A DNA stretch of 64,000 nt, taken from the IMG/VR virus record IMGVR_UViG_3300025785_000013, positions 1-64,000 of that record; one strand, written 5' to 3'. A program made the position numbers and the translations under genes. Under the pieces are notes generated by a model, which was given only the letters and a program-made list of their open reading frames with translations, ran no database searches and was not told where the DNA came from. Shown piece by piece: positions 25,039-34,532 of the stretch. The DNA is from a virus. Position 1 is the first letter of the stretch; each line of letters opens with the position of its first letter.

Positions 25039-26118
25039 ATGCCCCAACCAAACGTTCAAAATGTTCACATTGACGCGATTCTGACCAACATTTCAGTCGC
25101 GTACTTGCAGAACACCGACAACTTCATCGCTGACAAGGTTTTCCCTGTCATCCCGGTGGACAAGAAGTCCAACCTGTACTTCAAGTACACGAAGGATGAC
25201 TGGTTCCGTGACGAGGCTCAGCGTCGTGCTGATGGCACCGTCTCCGCTGGTTCTGGCTACGGCCTCACCACGGACACCTATATGGCCGACGTGTGGGCTT
25301 TCCACAAGGACATTGGTGACCAGACCCGTGCCAACTCCGACAACCCCCTCAACCCCGATATGGAGGCGACGCAGTTCATCACCCAGCGTCTTCTTCTCCG
25401 TCGTGAGGTTCAGTGGGCCAGCGACTACTTCCAAGCCGGTGTCTGGGCCTTGGGTGTCAATGGTCAGCCCGCTACCGGTTCTACCGCGGCTGTTAACGCT
25501 GGTACTGCCGTGTGGCAGTGGGATGACTACGTTGGTGCGACGGGTACCTCGTCGTACACCAACGGTGGAACCTACTACTCCAACCCGATTGCGGACGTGG
25601 AACTCGCCAAGGCTGCCATCTTGCAGACCACGGGCTACGAGCCGAACACCCTCGTGCTTGGCTACCGTGTCTTCCAAGTGCTGAAGAACCACCCGCTTCT
25701 CGTTGACCGCTACAAGTTCACTCAGGCCGGTGCCATCGTCACCGAAGACCTGCTCGCCCAACTCTTTGGAGTTGACCGAGTGCTGGTCGCCAAGGCTGTC
25801 GTGAACACGGCGAACGAGACGGCGAGCGACCTGCTCGGTGTTGGTGTTGCTTCCAGCAACTACAAGTTCACCGTCGGCAACAACGCCCTGCTTGCCTACA
25901 CCGCCCCGAACCCCGGTGTGATGACCCCCTCCGCTGGCTACACGTTTATGTGGACTGGCGTGTCGGGTGGCCTCGGTACCACGGTTGGTGTGAGCCGCTT
26001 CCGTATGGAGGAACTGAAGGCAGACCGAGTTGAAGGTGAAATCGCCTTTGACAACAAGGTTGTCGCAGCCGACCTCGGCTACTTCTTCAGCAACATCATC
26101 GGTGGCACGGCCATCTAG
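25039..26118 (+). CDS. Major capsid protein
   Basis: 359 residues behind AGAAAGGAACC. The N-terminus (HIDAILTNISVAYLQNTDNFIADKVFP, then KKSNLYFKYTKDDWFRDEAQRR) is typical of the phage capsid E-like branch of HK97-fold proteins. A beta-rich, Gly/Thr loop occupies residues 140-190. The sequence ends DNKVVAADLGYFFSNII. No long N-terminal delta domain is seen, in keeping with a separate scaffold. Two hairpins directly follow the gene, likely limiting read-through and raising capsid yield. Confidence 0.9.
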   Translation: MPQPNVQNVHIDAILTNISVAYLQNTDNFIADKVFPVIPVDKKSNLYFKYTKDDWFRDEAQRRADGTVSAGSGYGLTTDTYMADVWAFHKDIGDQTRANSDNPLNPDMEATQFITQRLLLRREVQWASDYFQAGVWALGVNGQPATGSTAAVNAGTAVWQWDDYVGATGTSSYTNGGTYYSNPIADVELAKAAILQTTGYEPNTLVLGYRVFQVLKNHPLLVDRYKFTQAGAIVTEDLLAQLFGVDRVLVAKAVVNTANETASDLLGVGVASSNYKFTVGNNALLAYTAPNPGVMTPSAGYTFMWTGVSGGLGTTVGVSRFRMEELKADRVEGEIAFDNKVVAADLGYFFSNIIGGTAI

Positions 26119-26132
26119 CCTCTAGTAGGCTA
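26116..26132 (+). terminator. Hairpin at the capsid gene stop
   Basis: TAGCCT and AGGCTA (6 bp) with a CTAGT loop overlap the capsid stop codon. There is no U-run, so it may act as an mRNA 3'-end stabiliser or partial terminator. Confidence 0.4.
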
Positions 26133-26137
26133 GGGGT

Positions 26138-26494
26138 ATGAACCCCGAACCACGCTTCACACACAGAATCGCCAAAGTGTACCCAGCCGGTGCCTTTGGC
26201 GATTCTGTGTTTGGGCCGAACAATCTCGTCTCCACTGAAACGTGGACACGACGAGGATTTGACCACATCGAACTGTACGGATGGGCAAGGCCCTTGACCC
26301 CGTATGAATTGGAACACCTTGACGAGGAACTGGCTGCTGCCGGGTGGGTTTGGCCCCCCGTGGAAGCCGAGCCTGAGGTGGAAACCGTTGTTGAGCCTGA
26401 GGCTGTAGACGAGCCTGTTGTGACCAAGGCTCCGGCCAAGAAGCCAGCAGCGAAGACGGTGAAAAAGGCAGTCAAGAAGCCAGCCACCGAGTAG
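26138..26494 (+). CDS. Small head-region protein with Lys/Pro/Ala tail
   Basis: 118 residues. The first 60 residues look folded (VSTETWTRRGFDHIELYGWARPLTPYELEHLDEEL). The rest is a low-complexity Glu/Val/Pro then Lys/Ala tail (APAKKPAAKTVKKAVKKP) that could bind nucleic acid. A 17-bp perfect inverted repeat lies inside its 5' coding part (26161-26210). Gene position after the capsid is common for head accessory proteins. Confidence 0.65.
   Translation: MNPEPRFTHRIAKVYPAGAFGDSVFGPNNLVSTETWTRRGFDHIELYGWARPLTPYELEHLDEELAAAGWVWPPVEAEPEVETVVEPEAVDEPVVTKAPAKKPAAKTVKKAVKKPATE
26161..26210 (+). repeat. 17-bp perfect inverted repeat inside coding sequence
   Basis: ACACAGAATCGCCAAAG at 26161-26177 is exactly complementary to 26194-26210, with a 16-nt loop. 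It encodes part of the protein at 26138 (HRIAKVYPAGAFGDSVF). A stem this long should strongly affect the mRNA between the capsid gene and the rest of the operon. Confidence 0.9.
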
Positions 26495-26531
26495 CCACAG
26501 TTTACGGCAATACTGGTGATACGATTTCCGT

Positions 26532-26792
26532 ATGTCGCTGCGAGATGCTGAAAAGCGTATTGAGCAATCATCCACCTGTCGCTTCGCAGACTTCCTGAAG
26601 TCGTTAGACAAGGATGACACTGCCACGCTGAAATCGTGGATTGAACTCCAAAAGCCTGCTGGCTGGATTGCCAGAGTGGTCACTGCCGACGGCAAGAAAC
26701 TCAACGAGAAGACCCTGAAGCGTCACCTTGACGGCCAGTGTCAATGCCCTGCTGAATCCACCCACAAGGGGGCGTATCGTGTCGCTAAGTGA
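26532..26792 (+). CDS. Small HTH-like protein upstream of phosphoesterase
   Basis: 86 residues. ATG follows a TACGAT -10-like element by 6 nt, so the message may be leaderless. Helical, ending TLKRHLDGQCQCP, a pattern seen in small phage proteins that look like HTH domains with a Cys pair. It overlaps the GTG start of the phosphoesterase by 14 nt. Confidence 0.6.
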   Translation: MSLRDAEKRIEQSSTCRFADFLKSLDKDDTATLKSWIELQKPAGWIARVVTADGKKLNEKTLKRHLDGQCQCPAESTHKGAYRVAK

Positions 26793-28020
26793 CGCAGCAT
26801 CGTCATTGCCACAGCGTCACGTCAACACCATTCCAAAAGGAACTGAGCCATCGTTCCAATGGAATGGCAACGAGGGCTACATCACCTCACCGCTTCTCCC
26901 CAATGAGCCAGACCCGGCGTTTTGGGAAGTCCTTATGCAGGACTGGGGGCTTTCACCAGACACTACGGAAGTCGTAGACGGCTCCGTCAATATCCGTGGC
27001 TGGGATGCCAATATGGGCCGAGATGCAGACGGTCACCCAACCGTGCATCGAATGAAGTACTACCGAGCGCAGATTCGCCGTCGCCAAGGTGGTGAACGCT
27101 CCATCAACGTGGACACGTTGTGCGAGAAGATTCTGAAGCGCAAGCCACTGAAGTCCGCCCCAAGTGTAAACAGCAACCGTGCATTGGTAGTCACTTTTTC
27201 CGATTGGCAGACAGGAAAAGGGGAAGGGGGTGGCCCAGATGCAATGACCGAGCGCATCTGCCTCGCCCAAGACCGTGTGGTGGAACGGGTCAAGGAACTG
27301 CGTAAGGCTGGTCGTGCGCCTAGCCATATCTACATTGCTGGAATGGGCGACCTCGTGGAGCAGTGCGACGGTCACTACGATATGCAGACTTTCCAAACCG
27401 TCCTCACTCGTCGCCAACAGAAGGACTTGGTGGTCTACCTCATTGACCGGATGGTGGAATTGTTGGTAGACAATTTCCCCGATATCCAAATCATCCTCAC
27501 TGCCGTTCCGGGCAATCACGGTGAAAACCGCAAGAACGGCAAGGCGTTCACGGACTGGTTGGACAACGACGATTTGGATGTTTTCACCTCAACGTACCGT
27601 TGTTATCTGAAGAACCCAGAACGCTACGTCAATGTTTCGATGCCCCAGTTCGACGGCCTCGTTCAGGAAGACTTGACTATCACCTTGGACATCTGTGGTG
27701 TGCCAGTGACGTTCGCTCACGGCCACCAATTTGGAAAGGGCAACGGTGGAGGCACGGTTGCCAAGATTGAGGCGTGGTGGAAAGGCCAAGTAATGGGTCG
27801 CACTCCGGCTGCGGACAGCGCAATCCTCATCTCTGGCCATTATCACCACTTCGTCGCATCTGAAGGCACTGGTCGCCAAGTGTTCCAATGCCCAGCGATG
27901 GATGGTGGTTCTAAGTGGTTTACAAGCCAGACGGGTGCAAACTCCCCTGCTGGAATGTTGACGGTTGGTATCGGACTTGACTACGGCTCTCGTGGCTGGG
28001 GAGATTTACTGATTATCTGA
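26779..28020 (+). CDS. Calcineurin-like metallophosphoesterase
   Basis: 413 residues from GTG 26779, with AAGGGGG upstream. The dimetal motifs appear in order: SDWQ (D-x-Q variant of the first motif), GMGDLVE, VPGNHGE, FAHGHQFGKG and SGHYHHF. Such enzymes hydrolyse phosphomonoesters or phosphodiesters. Phage members lie near terminase or capsid genes and their substrates are usually unknown. Here it sits between capsid and connector genes. Confidence 0.85.
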   Translation: MSLSDAASSLPQRHVNTIPKGTEPSFQWNGNEGYITSPLLPNEPDPAFWEVLMQDWGLSPDTTEVVDGSVNIRGWDANMGRDADGHPTVHRMKYYRAQIRRRQGGERSINVDTLCEKILKRKPLKSAPSVNSNRALVVTFSDWQTGKGEGGGPDAMTERICLAQDRVVERVKELRKAGRAPSHIYIAGMGDLVEQCDGHYDMQTFQTVLTRRQQKDLVVYLIDRMVELLVDNFPDIQIILTAVPGNHGENRKNGKAFTDWLDNDDLDVFTSTYRCYLKNPERYVNVSMPQFDGLVQEDLTITLDICGVPVTFAHGHQFGKGNGGGTVAKIEAWWKGQVMGRTPAADSAILISGHYHHFVASEGTGRQVFQCPAMDGGSKWFTSQTGANSPAGMLTVGIGLDYGSRGWGDLLII

Positions 28021-28400
28021 TGGCGTATTACTTGTGCGGCCCGATGCGGGGTCTGCCCCACTCCAACTTCCCTGCCTTTGAAGAAGCGCGGGAACACCTC
28101 AGAAGCCTCGGATTCGACGCTCTTTGCCCCGTAGAGGCTGCCAAAGAGCGATTGGGTGCTGATATCCAAGCCGACGATTCTAACTACTACGACCAAATGT
28201 GGCACTGCTTCGATATGGTGCAGCGTTGCGATGGTGTAATCGTGCTGCCGGGTTGGGCGAAGTCTGAAGGCGCAAAGGCAGAAGTACTGGTTGCCGTGAA
28301 CACTGGCAAGCCGGTTTACGCCTACCACAAGCACCGCCCCCACGTTTTGGAAGAACTGGTCGGCGTGAAAATCACCACACGGGCAGAAATGTTGTCGTAA
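28020..28400 (+). CDS. DUF4406 / nucleoside deoxyribosyltransferase-like protein
   Basis: 126 residues, ATG overlapping the previous TGA. YLCGPMRGLPHSNFPAFEEAR, then VIVLPGWAKSEGAKAE and GKPVYAY are the hallmarks of the DUF4406 group, which has a fold like nucleoside 2-deoxyribosyltransferases. Likely nucleotide or nucleoside metabolism; activity not proved. Confidence 0.85.
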   Translation: MAYYLCGPMRGLPHSNFPAFEEAREHLRSLGFDALCPVEAAKERLGADIQADDSNYYDQMWHCFDMVQRCDGVIVLPGWAKSEGAKAEVLVAVNTGKPVYAYHKHRPHVLEELVGVKITTRAEMLS

Positions 28401-28912
28401 TGGGAATCGGCGTACCCCCACCGTGGATTGACGGTACCGAAGAAGACGATTGGGAAGATTGGTACGACCCACGCAATCCTTGGACACCACTCCCCGGCGT
28501 TCGTACAGGAGCAGAACTCACTCGTGGTGAAAAAGCAGCCGACGCTATGCGAAACAAAATGGGTTCGTGGGCGTTCGTTGGTTGGTTCGTCGTGTTTATG
28601 GCGAGTTGGGCAGTCCTGAATAGTTTTGCCTTGAACAACAATGGCTTTGACCCGTACCCGTACATCTTGCTGAATCTGTTCTTGTCAATGCTCGCCGGTC
28701 TTCAGGGGGCCATCTTGCTGATTGCCGCCAAGCGAGCCGATGCCATCGCAGCAGAGCAGGCCCTATCCCACTTGACAATCTCTAAAGCAAGTAGTGAAAT
28801 CATTGCTGCGGTCAAAAAGGACTTGGCTTCCAATACTCACTTGACGCACGAGATTCACGCAGCACTGAAGGACATCCAGCACTACATTGCCGAAAGGGAG
28901 AACAATGACTGA
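28400..28912 (+). CDS. DUF1003-like membrane protein
   Basis: 170 residues, overlapping the preceding stop (TAATG). Two transmembrane helices (about 54-72 and 88-110) flank FDPYPYILLNLFLSMLAGLQGAILL, the signature of DUF1003 proteins. A C-terminal amphipathic helix follows. DUF1003 proteins are small bacterial inner-membrane proteins of unclear function. In a phage this could be superinfection exclusion or a membrane effector, but that is a guess. Confidence 0.8.
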   Translation: MGIGVPPPWIDGTEEDDWEDWYDPRNPWTPLPGVRTGAELTRGEKAADAMRNKMGSWAFVGWFVVFMASWAVLNSFALNNNGFDPYPYILLNLFLSMLAGLQGAILLIAAKRADAIAAEQALSHLTISKASSEIIAAVKKDLASNTHLTHEIHAALKDIQHYIAERENND

Positions 28913-29453
28913 CATCAACCGTGTTTCACCACACCCACGCCGTTCGATGGAGGAAATCAACCAATTCCTCGCACAGGAGAACGAGAACATCCTGAACTGG
29001 AAAGGTACGAACACGGCTGGCAGTGCTATTCAGGCACCCTTGAAGTCAACGATGACCAAGCGTCTCGTCACGGCTGGTGGTGGCCGTCGAAGGGCTGGCT
29101 CCGGGTACCAATTCGCTTCATCACCGGTTGAGCCAGAGTTCCCCGAAGGTGGCGACCCACGCTTCCGTGCAGTCCTGTCCGAGATGCTGAAATTGCATAT
29201 CTCTAAGAGCAACGACTACGGCACGAACCGTGACCCCTATGCCAACTACCGGGCTGCCGAACAAATCGGCGTTTCAGCGTGGAAGTCCTGCTTCATCCGA
29301 GGTTTGGAAAAGGTGCAGCGCATCGCTAACGCAGCATCGGGCAAGCGTCTGAACCACGAGAGTGCTGAAAACTCGTTCCTCGACCTTGCCAATCACATTG
29401 TCATCGCCAAGGTTCTCTACGACGAGGAACAGGACAACAAACGCCAAATCTGA
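28905..29453 (+). CDS. MazG/DUF1599-like protein
   Basis: 182 residues from ATG 28905, behind AAAGGGAG. Residues about 85-180 (KSNDYGTNRDPYANYR, GLEKVQRI, HESAENSFLDLANHIVIAKVL) follow the pattern of phage proteins grouped with MazG-like or nucleotide-modification-associated domains, all-helical with conserved acidic residues. The likely role is nucleotide pool control. The N-terminal 80 residues are low complexity. Confidence 0.65.
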   Translation: MTDINRVSPHPRRSMEEINQFLAQENENILNWKGTNTAGSAIQAPLKSTMTKRLVTAGGGRRRAGSGYQFASSPVEPEFPEGGDPRFRAVLSEMLKLHISKSNDYGTNRDPYANYRAAEQIGVSAWKSCFIRGLEKVQRIANAASGKRLNHESAENSFLDLANHIVIAKVLYDEEQDNKRQI

Positions 29454-29507
29454 AATTGTGTGGCAAAATGGGGGGGCAACTACGCTTACCCATAGGAGTT
29501 TTACCAG

Positions 29508-30290
29508 ATGGCTCTTGCTGCTCAGGCATTTCCAAACGAAGGTCTTGACCTTATTTTTAGCCAGTTGGCCATCTACTCCGGTGGTGTGACTACCCCGCAG
29601 ACAACGGGCCTCAACCCTTACTACATCGGTCTTTTCACCTCATCCAGTGGCCTTGGAACGCAGGTTCCTTACGGTGCAGCCACTCTCGCTGTCGTTGATT
29701 CAGCCACGGGCTACACGGGAACCTACACGACGAACGGTGGTGGAACCGGTACTGGTGTCACTTTCCGTGAACTGGGAACTGCTAATTCGACTGCTGCCGG
29801 GTACGCACGAGTGAGTGCGACGTACAGCCTGAGTTCGACTGCTGCTGCGACTGGTGCGACGAGTGGTACCTTGACGGCACTTTCAGCAACCGCTACTTGG
29901 ACGCTCACGGTTAGTGCAACTGCCGGTCTTGCCGTTGGTATGAACATCACGGTCACCGATTCCTTGTCGGCGCAGGAGACACGAGTTATCACCAACATCC
30001 CAACGGGTAGTTCCATTGTGGTTCTCTCGGCTGCGCTCTCTGCGACCTGCAACTCTGGCGCAGCGTGGACTGCTGGAGATGCTGTAAACGGTCAGAAGTC
30101 AACTGCCCCAGCCGTCACGTTCACGGCCCAAGGCGTTTGGCCTGCCGTGTGTGGCTACTTCATCACCAACGTTGCAAGCGGTACGTCGGGCAAGATTGTC
30201 TACATTGCAAACTTTGCCGACACCTCAACGCCTATTCTCAACCCCAACGATTCACTGACGGTCACGCCTACTTGGTTGATGAGCAACTAG
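29508..30290 (+). CDS. Probable virion surface protein
   Basis: 260 residues behind TAGGAG. The N-terminal part (LDLIFSQLAIYSGGVTTPQTTGLNPYYIGLF) is followed by Thr/Ser/Ala-rich beta repeats including a module of the type seen in the tail proteins (ATWTLTVSATAGLAVGMNITV). It lies directly before the fibre gene. I infer a fibre base or head surface protein. Confidence 0.65.
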   Translation: MALAAQAFPNEGLDLIFSQLAIYSGGVTTPQTTGLNPYYIGLFTSSSGLGTQVPYGAATLAVVDSATGYTGTYTTNGGGTGTGVTFRELGTANSTAAGYARVSATYSLSSTAAATGATSGTLTALSATATWTLTVSATAGLAVGMNITVTDSLSAQETRVITNIPTGSSIVVLSAALSATCNSGAAWTAGDAVNGQKSTAPAVTFTAQGVWPAVCGYFITNVASGTSGKIVYIANFADTSTPILNPNDSLTVTPTWLMSN

Positions 30291-30321
30291 GGAGGTGAAA
30301 TCCCCTAGGGGATAGACGATG
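30291..30321 (+). promoter_or_regulatory. Shine-Dalgarno, palindrome, start codon arrangement
   Basis: GGAGGTG (30291-30297) is 22 nt before ATG 30319, too far for normal use. The palindrome ATCCCCTAGGGGAT (30300-30313) lies between. If it folds, the site comes to about 7-8 nt from the start. Alternatively GGGG at 30308 serves directly. The hairpin could regulate fibre translation. Confidence 0.45.
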
Positions 30322-33300
30322 GCTCGCACCCCTTATACACAGAACTCATACGTCGGTGGAGCATACGCTGCCACGCTGACGGGGAGCATCAACAGTTCTA
30401 CGTCAACGATTTCACTGACGTTTTCCGGGACGCAGTACTCATCGTGGACTGGCCTCGGCATCGCCACTTCACCAAGTGGAGCGACGGCCAACGCTGGTTT
30501 CTTCCTGTCCATTGACTACAACTCGGCCTCTGAAGAAAAGGTCTGGGTTCCAGCGCAGACGATTTCGTGGACTACTTCTCCTATCACGCTCACTGGGGTT
30601 GTCCGTGGTCAAGACGGGACATCAGCAGTAAGCCACCTTGCTACGGCTGCCGTCATCCCTGTTCTGACAGCCTCTGACATTTCAGAAGGCAACTACACGG
30701 TAAGCCAGACCGTTGGCCAAGTTCAGGCAGTCGGAGACATCCTCTACGGTTCAACGGCTCAGGCGTTCAGCAGGCTTCCAATTGGTTCTGCCGGGCAGGT
30801 TTTGGTTGCAGGCACGACTGGGCCGTTCTGGTCAACAACGAACACCAATGCCCACTCATCAGTGATTGTGGCTGACTTTGGTACCGGGGCAGCAGTCCTT
30901 GTCGGCACCAATGCTTCGTACACAGCCGGTACTACCGATGCCAGTGGTGGTTTGGGTATCGGCGCAAGAATCACGGGAAACAGCACGGGAACGCTGACAA
31001 TTGACGGGGTGGGTCTGACTGGTTCCTACGCTAACTCCCGTGTGTTGATTGCTGGAAACACCAGCACGCAATCTAAGTACAACGGCATTTACACGCTCAC
31101 TACCGTTGGAAATACCACCACTCCCTACGTCCTCACCCGTGCAACTGACTACAACGACAGCATTGCTGGCGAGGTTGCTCCCGGTGACTACGTTCTTACG
31201 ATTCAAGGAAGTTCCTACGCAGGCCGAACGTTTGTAATGAACGCCACTGGCTCCGGTGCTAGTGGAATCACCATTATTGGAACCGACCCCATCACTTGGG
31301 TGCAATCCGGTGGTGTCGGCCCGACAGGGCCTACTGGCCCTACCGGTGCTGGTGGCACACTAGGCTACTACGGTTCATTTTACGACACCACCACGCAGTC
31401 AGTAGGTTCTGCCAACACGCCTACGGCAATGACCTTCAACACCACGGCGGAGAACAACGGTGTCTCCATCACCAGCAGCAGCCACATTTTGTTTGCCAAC
31501 GCCGGAACCTACAACGTGCAGTTCTCGGCGCAACTCACGCAGACCGATAACAGCATTGACCAAGTGCAGATTTGGCTCCGCAAGAACGGCAGCGACCTCA
31601 CAGAGACCAACACCACGGTCACGATGGACAAGCAGAACAGCGACAAAGTTGCCTCGTGGAACTTTGTGCTTACCGTCGCAGCCAACGATTACTTGCAACT
31701 TATGTGGGAATCTAATTCCACGAGTGTGACGTTACTGGCTCAATCTGCGGGTAGCAATTACCCTGCTACGCCTTCCATCATCTTGACCGTACAGCAAGTG
31801 ATGTACACCCAGATTGGCCCTACAGGGGCCACAGGTGCCACTGGAGCCACTGGAGCCACCGGCCCGACTGGTGCTGGCTACTCAGGTGTCACTTCAACCT
31901 CTACGGTCAACCTCGGCACGGGAAGCGCAGTTTTTTCCGGTATCACCTCAACCGGGGCGTTCCAAATTGGACAGCGCGCTCGTGCCATCTCTACGGCGAA
32001 CACGAGCCAATACGTTGAAGGCACCATCACGGCGTTGACGGCCAATACGTCAATCACCATCAACGTAGATACGTTCGCTGGTTCGGGCAGCCCGTCATCG
32101 TGGTCTATTGCCGTTGCTGGAAACGTTGGCAACACCGGGGCAACCGGGGCAACTGGAGCAACAGGTGCAACTGGAGCAACCGGGGCAACTGGTGCTACAG
32201 GAGCAACGGGTGCGACGGGTGCAAGTGGTTCGTTTGGAACAGCAAACGCTCCACTCTCCCTCTCTGGCACGACGCTTTCCATTTCCAATGCTACGACGGG
32301 TGCAAGTGGTGTAATCACGCTCGGCGGCGACCTCAACGCAACGGGTTCGACGGCAGGAACTCCCCGTGTCGGTTCGTGGCAAGGACAAGCCTTCACCACC
32401 GGAACAACGGCTGGTCAAGTTTACATCTTCAGTGGCACAACTTGGGCAGCCACTTCCCTTTCTGGCGACGTAACGGTTTCGGCTGCTGGAACTGCCACCC
32501 TTGCCACAACCGGCCCCGGCGCAGGCACTTACGGCTCATCGGGTTCGACTATCTCCCACGCCATTATTTCACTAGACGCAAAGGGTCGGGTCACAGGTGC
32601 AACATCAAGTCCTGCAAGTCTCGTCGCAGGTGTTCTAAACGCAACAAGCGCAACAACTTGGACTGCCTCGGCATCTGATAACGGACAGTTCGTTCGCTTC
32701 AGCAGCACAGTCGTTGTGACCCTTCCGGCAACGGCTCCTTCAGCCCCTTGGCTTGCCACCTATTACGGCTCAGGCTCGCTCACGATTACACCAAGTTCGC
32801 CAGCGACGCTCAACGGTTTGTCATCGTCGTATTACCTATCGTCGGGTATTCCAGCACTGGTTTGGACAGACGGAACCAACTACTTCGTGCAGCCATCTAT
32901 TTCAACAGGAAACTGGACCGCTACTTCCTATCTGAACGCAACTCAATACATCACTGCTGCGAATACACTTCTCACCCTCGGCAACAAGGCGGTCTATAAC
33001 GGAACCGTATCAACGGCACTGACCCTCAACTCTGCTTCAACAAACAACTACATTCCGCAAATCCTCGTCAATGGCTCTACCCAGACGGTTTACCTCTTGC
33101 CGAATGGACAGGTGACGGGTTCACCAAGCATCCTCAACGCTTACGGCACGACCTATGCGGGCTATGTCGTTGGGGTTGGCGGCATTTCCACCAACGGAAC
33201 CATTTGGACAGTCACGACTGGAACAACCCACAACTTCTTGACCGGGCAGACAGTTTACCTTGGTGGCATTTCTGCCGGTGGCTCTACTGCCTACAACGGT

Positions 33301-34524
33301 TCGTTTACGATTGCCTCTACAGGTGCAACCAACACTTTCACCATCGCAAATACGGCTCAACCCGGTGCAGTCACTTTCGCTGGCACTGCAACCGTGCAAC
33401 CCTTCCCCCTTCCAGCAGGAGGGGCAGTTTCGTATCAAGGCATCAGCGGTTCAACTAATGCAGTCTGGCTCACTGGTTCCAATCCGCAAACGCTCTCTGG
33501 TGATGTGACGGTTGGCAATACAGGAGCAGCCACGGTCAACAAGGTTCAGGGTGTAGCAATCAGCGGAACGCCTTCTGCTGGTCAAGTTCTGACGGCTTCA
33601 GCAACAAACGCTGCATCGTGGTCGGCACAGTCAAGTGTCACGGTCCTTTCCACCACGGGAGGAACGGGAACTGCTGGCACGACAGGAACCTACACGGTGC
33701 CTTCTTGGGCTACCAACCTTCACGTCATCTGCGTTGGTGGTGGAGGTGGGGGTGCAGGTGGTGGATACTTTGCAGGGACAACCGGCTACGCCAGTGGGGG
33801 CGTTGGCGGGAATGGTGGAAATGCCACAATTATTGACATTCCTGTCACCGCGTCCCTTATCTCTTCGGGTATTCCTTACGGCATCGGTGGTGGTGGAACT
33901 GGAGGGACTTGTGCCTCATCAACGACAACTTCTGGTGCTGCTGGGGGAACGGGAGCGACTACCTACTTCGGCTCAACAAACGCTGCGACCAACTCCTACT
34001 GCTACGCCAGTGGTGGGGTGGGTGGTTCGACTGGTGGAAAGTTCAATACTTCATCATTCATCTACAACTTCCAAGGTGTGGTCACCAACGCTCAGACTTC
34101 GGGAAACGTTCTCTACGGTGGCGTTGGGGGCTATGGGGGAACTGGAGGAACTGCTGGTGTTGCTGGAACCAATGCTCAGCAGGGAACCCTTGGTGGCTTC
34201 ACTGGAGGCGGTGGAGGCGGTGGAGGATGCAGTTTCAACACTGGCAACTCCAACGGTGGGGCTGGTGGAAAGCCAGACATCTCGCCCGGTATGTCCACCG
34301 TTGGTGCTGGTGGTGTTGTTTCTGGTTCGGCAGCCACGAGTGGAAGCACCTTTGGATACGCTTCGCCGGGTGCCGGTGGTGGAAACGGCAACAACACTCC
34401 AACTCCAGCAGGAGCCAACGGAGTTTACGGTGGAGGTGGAGGTGGAGGCGGTGCTGCTGCCAACACAACAACTGGCGTTGGTGGAAATGGTGGCGCAGGC
34501 TACATCGTTGTTATTGCGACCTAA
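30319..34524 (+). CDS. Tail fibre with collagen-like and glycine-rich domains
   Basis: 1401 residues. Three collagen-like G-x-T tracts (GPTGPTGPTGAG from 31318; GATGATGATG from about 31819; a longer one from about 32137) separate beta-rich blocks. The C-terminal 280 residues carry a glycine-rich fold common at the ends of phage fibres (VICVGGGGGGAGG, then GNGGAGYIVVIAT). Such proteins trimerise and bind host surfaces. It sits unusually between capsid and connector genes. Confidence 0.85.
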   Translation: MARTPYTQNSYVGGAYAATLTGSINSSTSTISLTFSGTQYSSWTGLGIATSPSGATANAGFFLSIDYNSASEEKVWVPAQTISWTTSPITLTGVVRGQDGTSAVSHLATAAVIPVLTASDISEGNYTVSQTVGQVQAVGDILYGSTAQAFSRLPIGSAGQVLVAGTTGPFWSTTNTNAHSSVIVADFGTGAAVLVGTNASYTAGTTDASGGLGIGARITGNSTGTLTIDGVGLTGSYANSRVLIAGNTSTQSKYNGIYTLTTVGNTTTPYVLTRATDYNDSIAGEVAPGDYVLTIQGSSYAGRTFVMNATGSGASGITIIGTDPITWVQSGGVGPTGPTGPTGAGGTLGYYGSFYDTTTQSVGSANTPTAMTFNTTAENNGVSITSSSHILFANAGTYNVQFSAQLTQTDNSIDQVQIWLRKNGSDLTETNTTVTMDKQNSDKVASWNFVLTVAANDYLQLMWESNSTSVTLLAQSAGSNYPATPSIILTVQQVMYTQIGPTGATGATGATGATGPTGAGYSGVTSTSTVNLGTGSAVFSGITSTGAFQIGQRARAISTANTSQYVEGTITALTANTSITINVDTFAGSGSPSSWSIAVAGNVGNTGATGATGATGATGATGATGATGATGATGASGSFGTANAPLSLSGTTLSISNATTGASGVITLGGDLNATGSTAGTPRVGSWQGQAFTTGTTAGQVYIFSGTTWAATSLSGDVTVSAAGTATLATTGPGAGTYGSSGSTISHAIISLDAKGRVTGATSSPASLVAGVLNATSATTWTASASDNGQFVRFSSTVVVTLPATAPSAPWLATYYGSGSLTITPSSPATLNGLSSSYYLSSGIPALVWTDGTNYFVQPSISTGNWTATSYLNATQYITAANTLLTLGNKAVYNGTVSTALTLNSASTNNYIPQILVNGSTQTVYLLPNGQVTGSPSILNAYGTTYAGYVVGVGGISTNGTIWTVTTGTTHNFLTGQTVYLGGISAGGSTAYNGSFTIASTGATNTFTIANTAQPGAVTFAGTATVQPFPLPAGGAVSYQGISGSTNAVWLTGSNPQTLSGDVTVGNTGAATVNKVQGVAISGTPSAGQVLTASATNAASWSAQSSVTVLSTTGGTGTAGTTGTYTVPSWATNLHVICVGGGGGGAGGGYFAGTTGYASGGVGGNGGNATIIDIPVTASLISSGIPYGIGGGGTGGTCASSTTTSGAAGGTGATTYFGSTNAATNSYCYASGGVGGSTGGKFNTSSFIYNFQGVVTNAQTSGNVLYGGVGGYGGTGGTAGVAGTNAQQGTLGGFTGGGGGGGGCSFNTGNSNGGAGGKPDISPGMSTVGAGGVVSGSAATSGSTFGYASPGAGGGNGNNTPTPAGANGVYGGGGGGGGAAANTTTGVGGNGGAGYIVVIAT

Positions 34525-34532
34525 GGGTTTAG

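Noticed and set aside
31318-32225. Repeated short units in the fibre gene as a possible CRISPR-like array
   Set aside because: The 9-nt periodicity encodes collagen-like Gly-x-Thr triplets in frame; there are no spacers.
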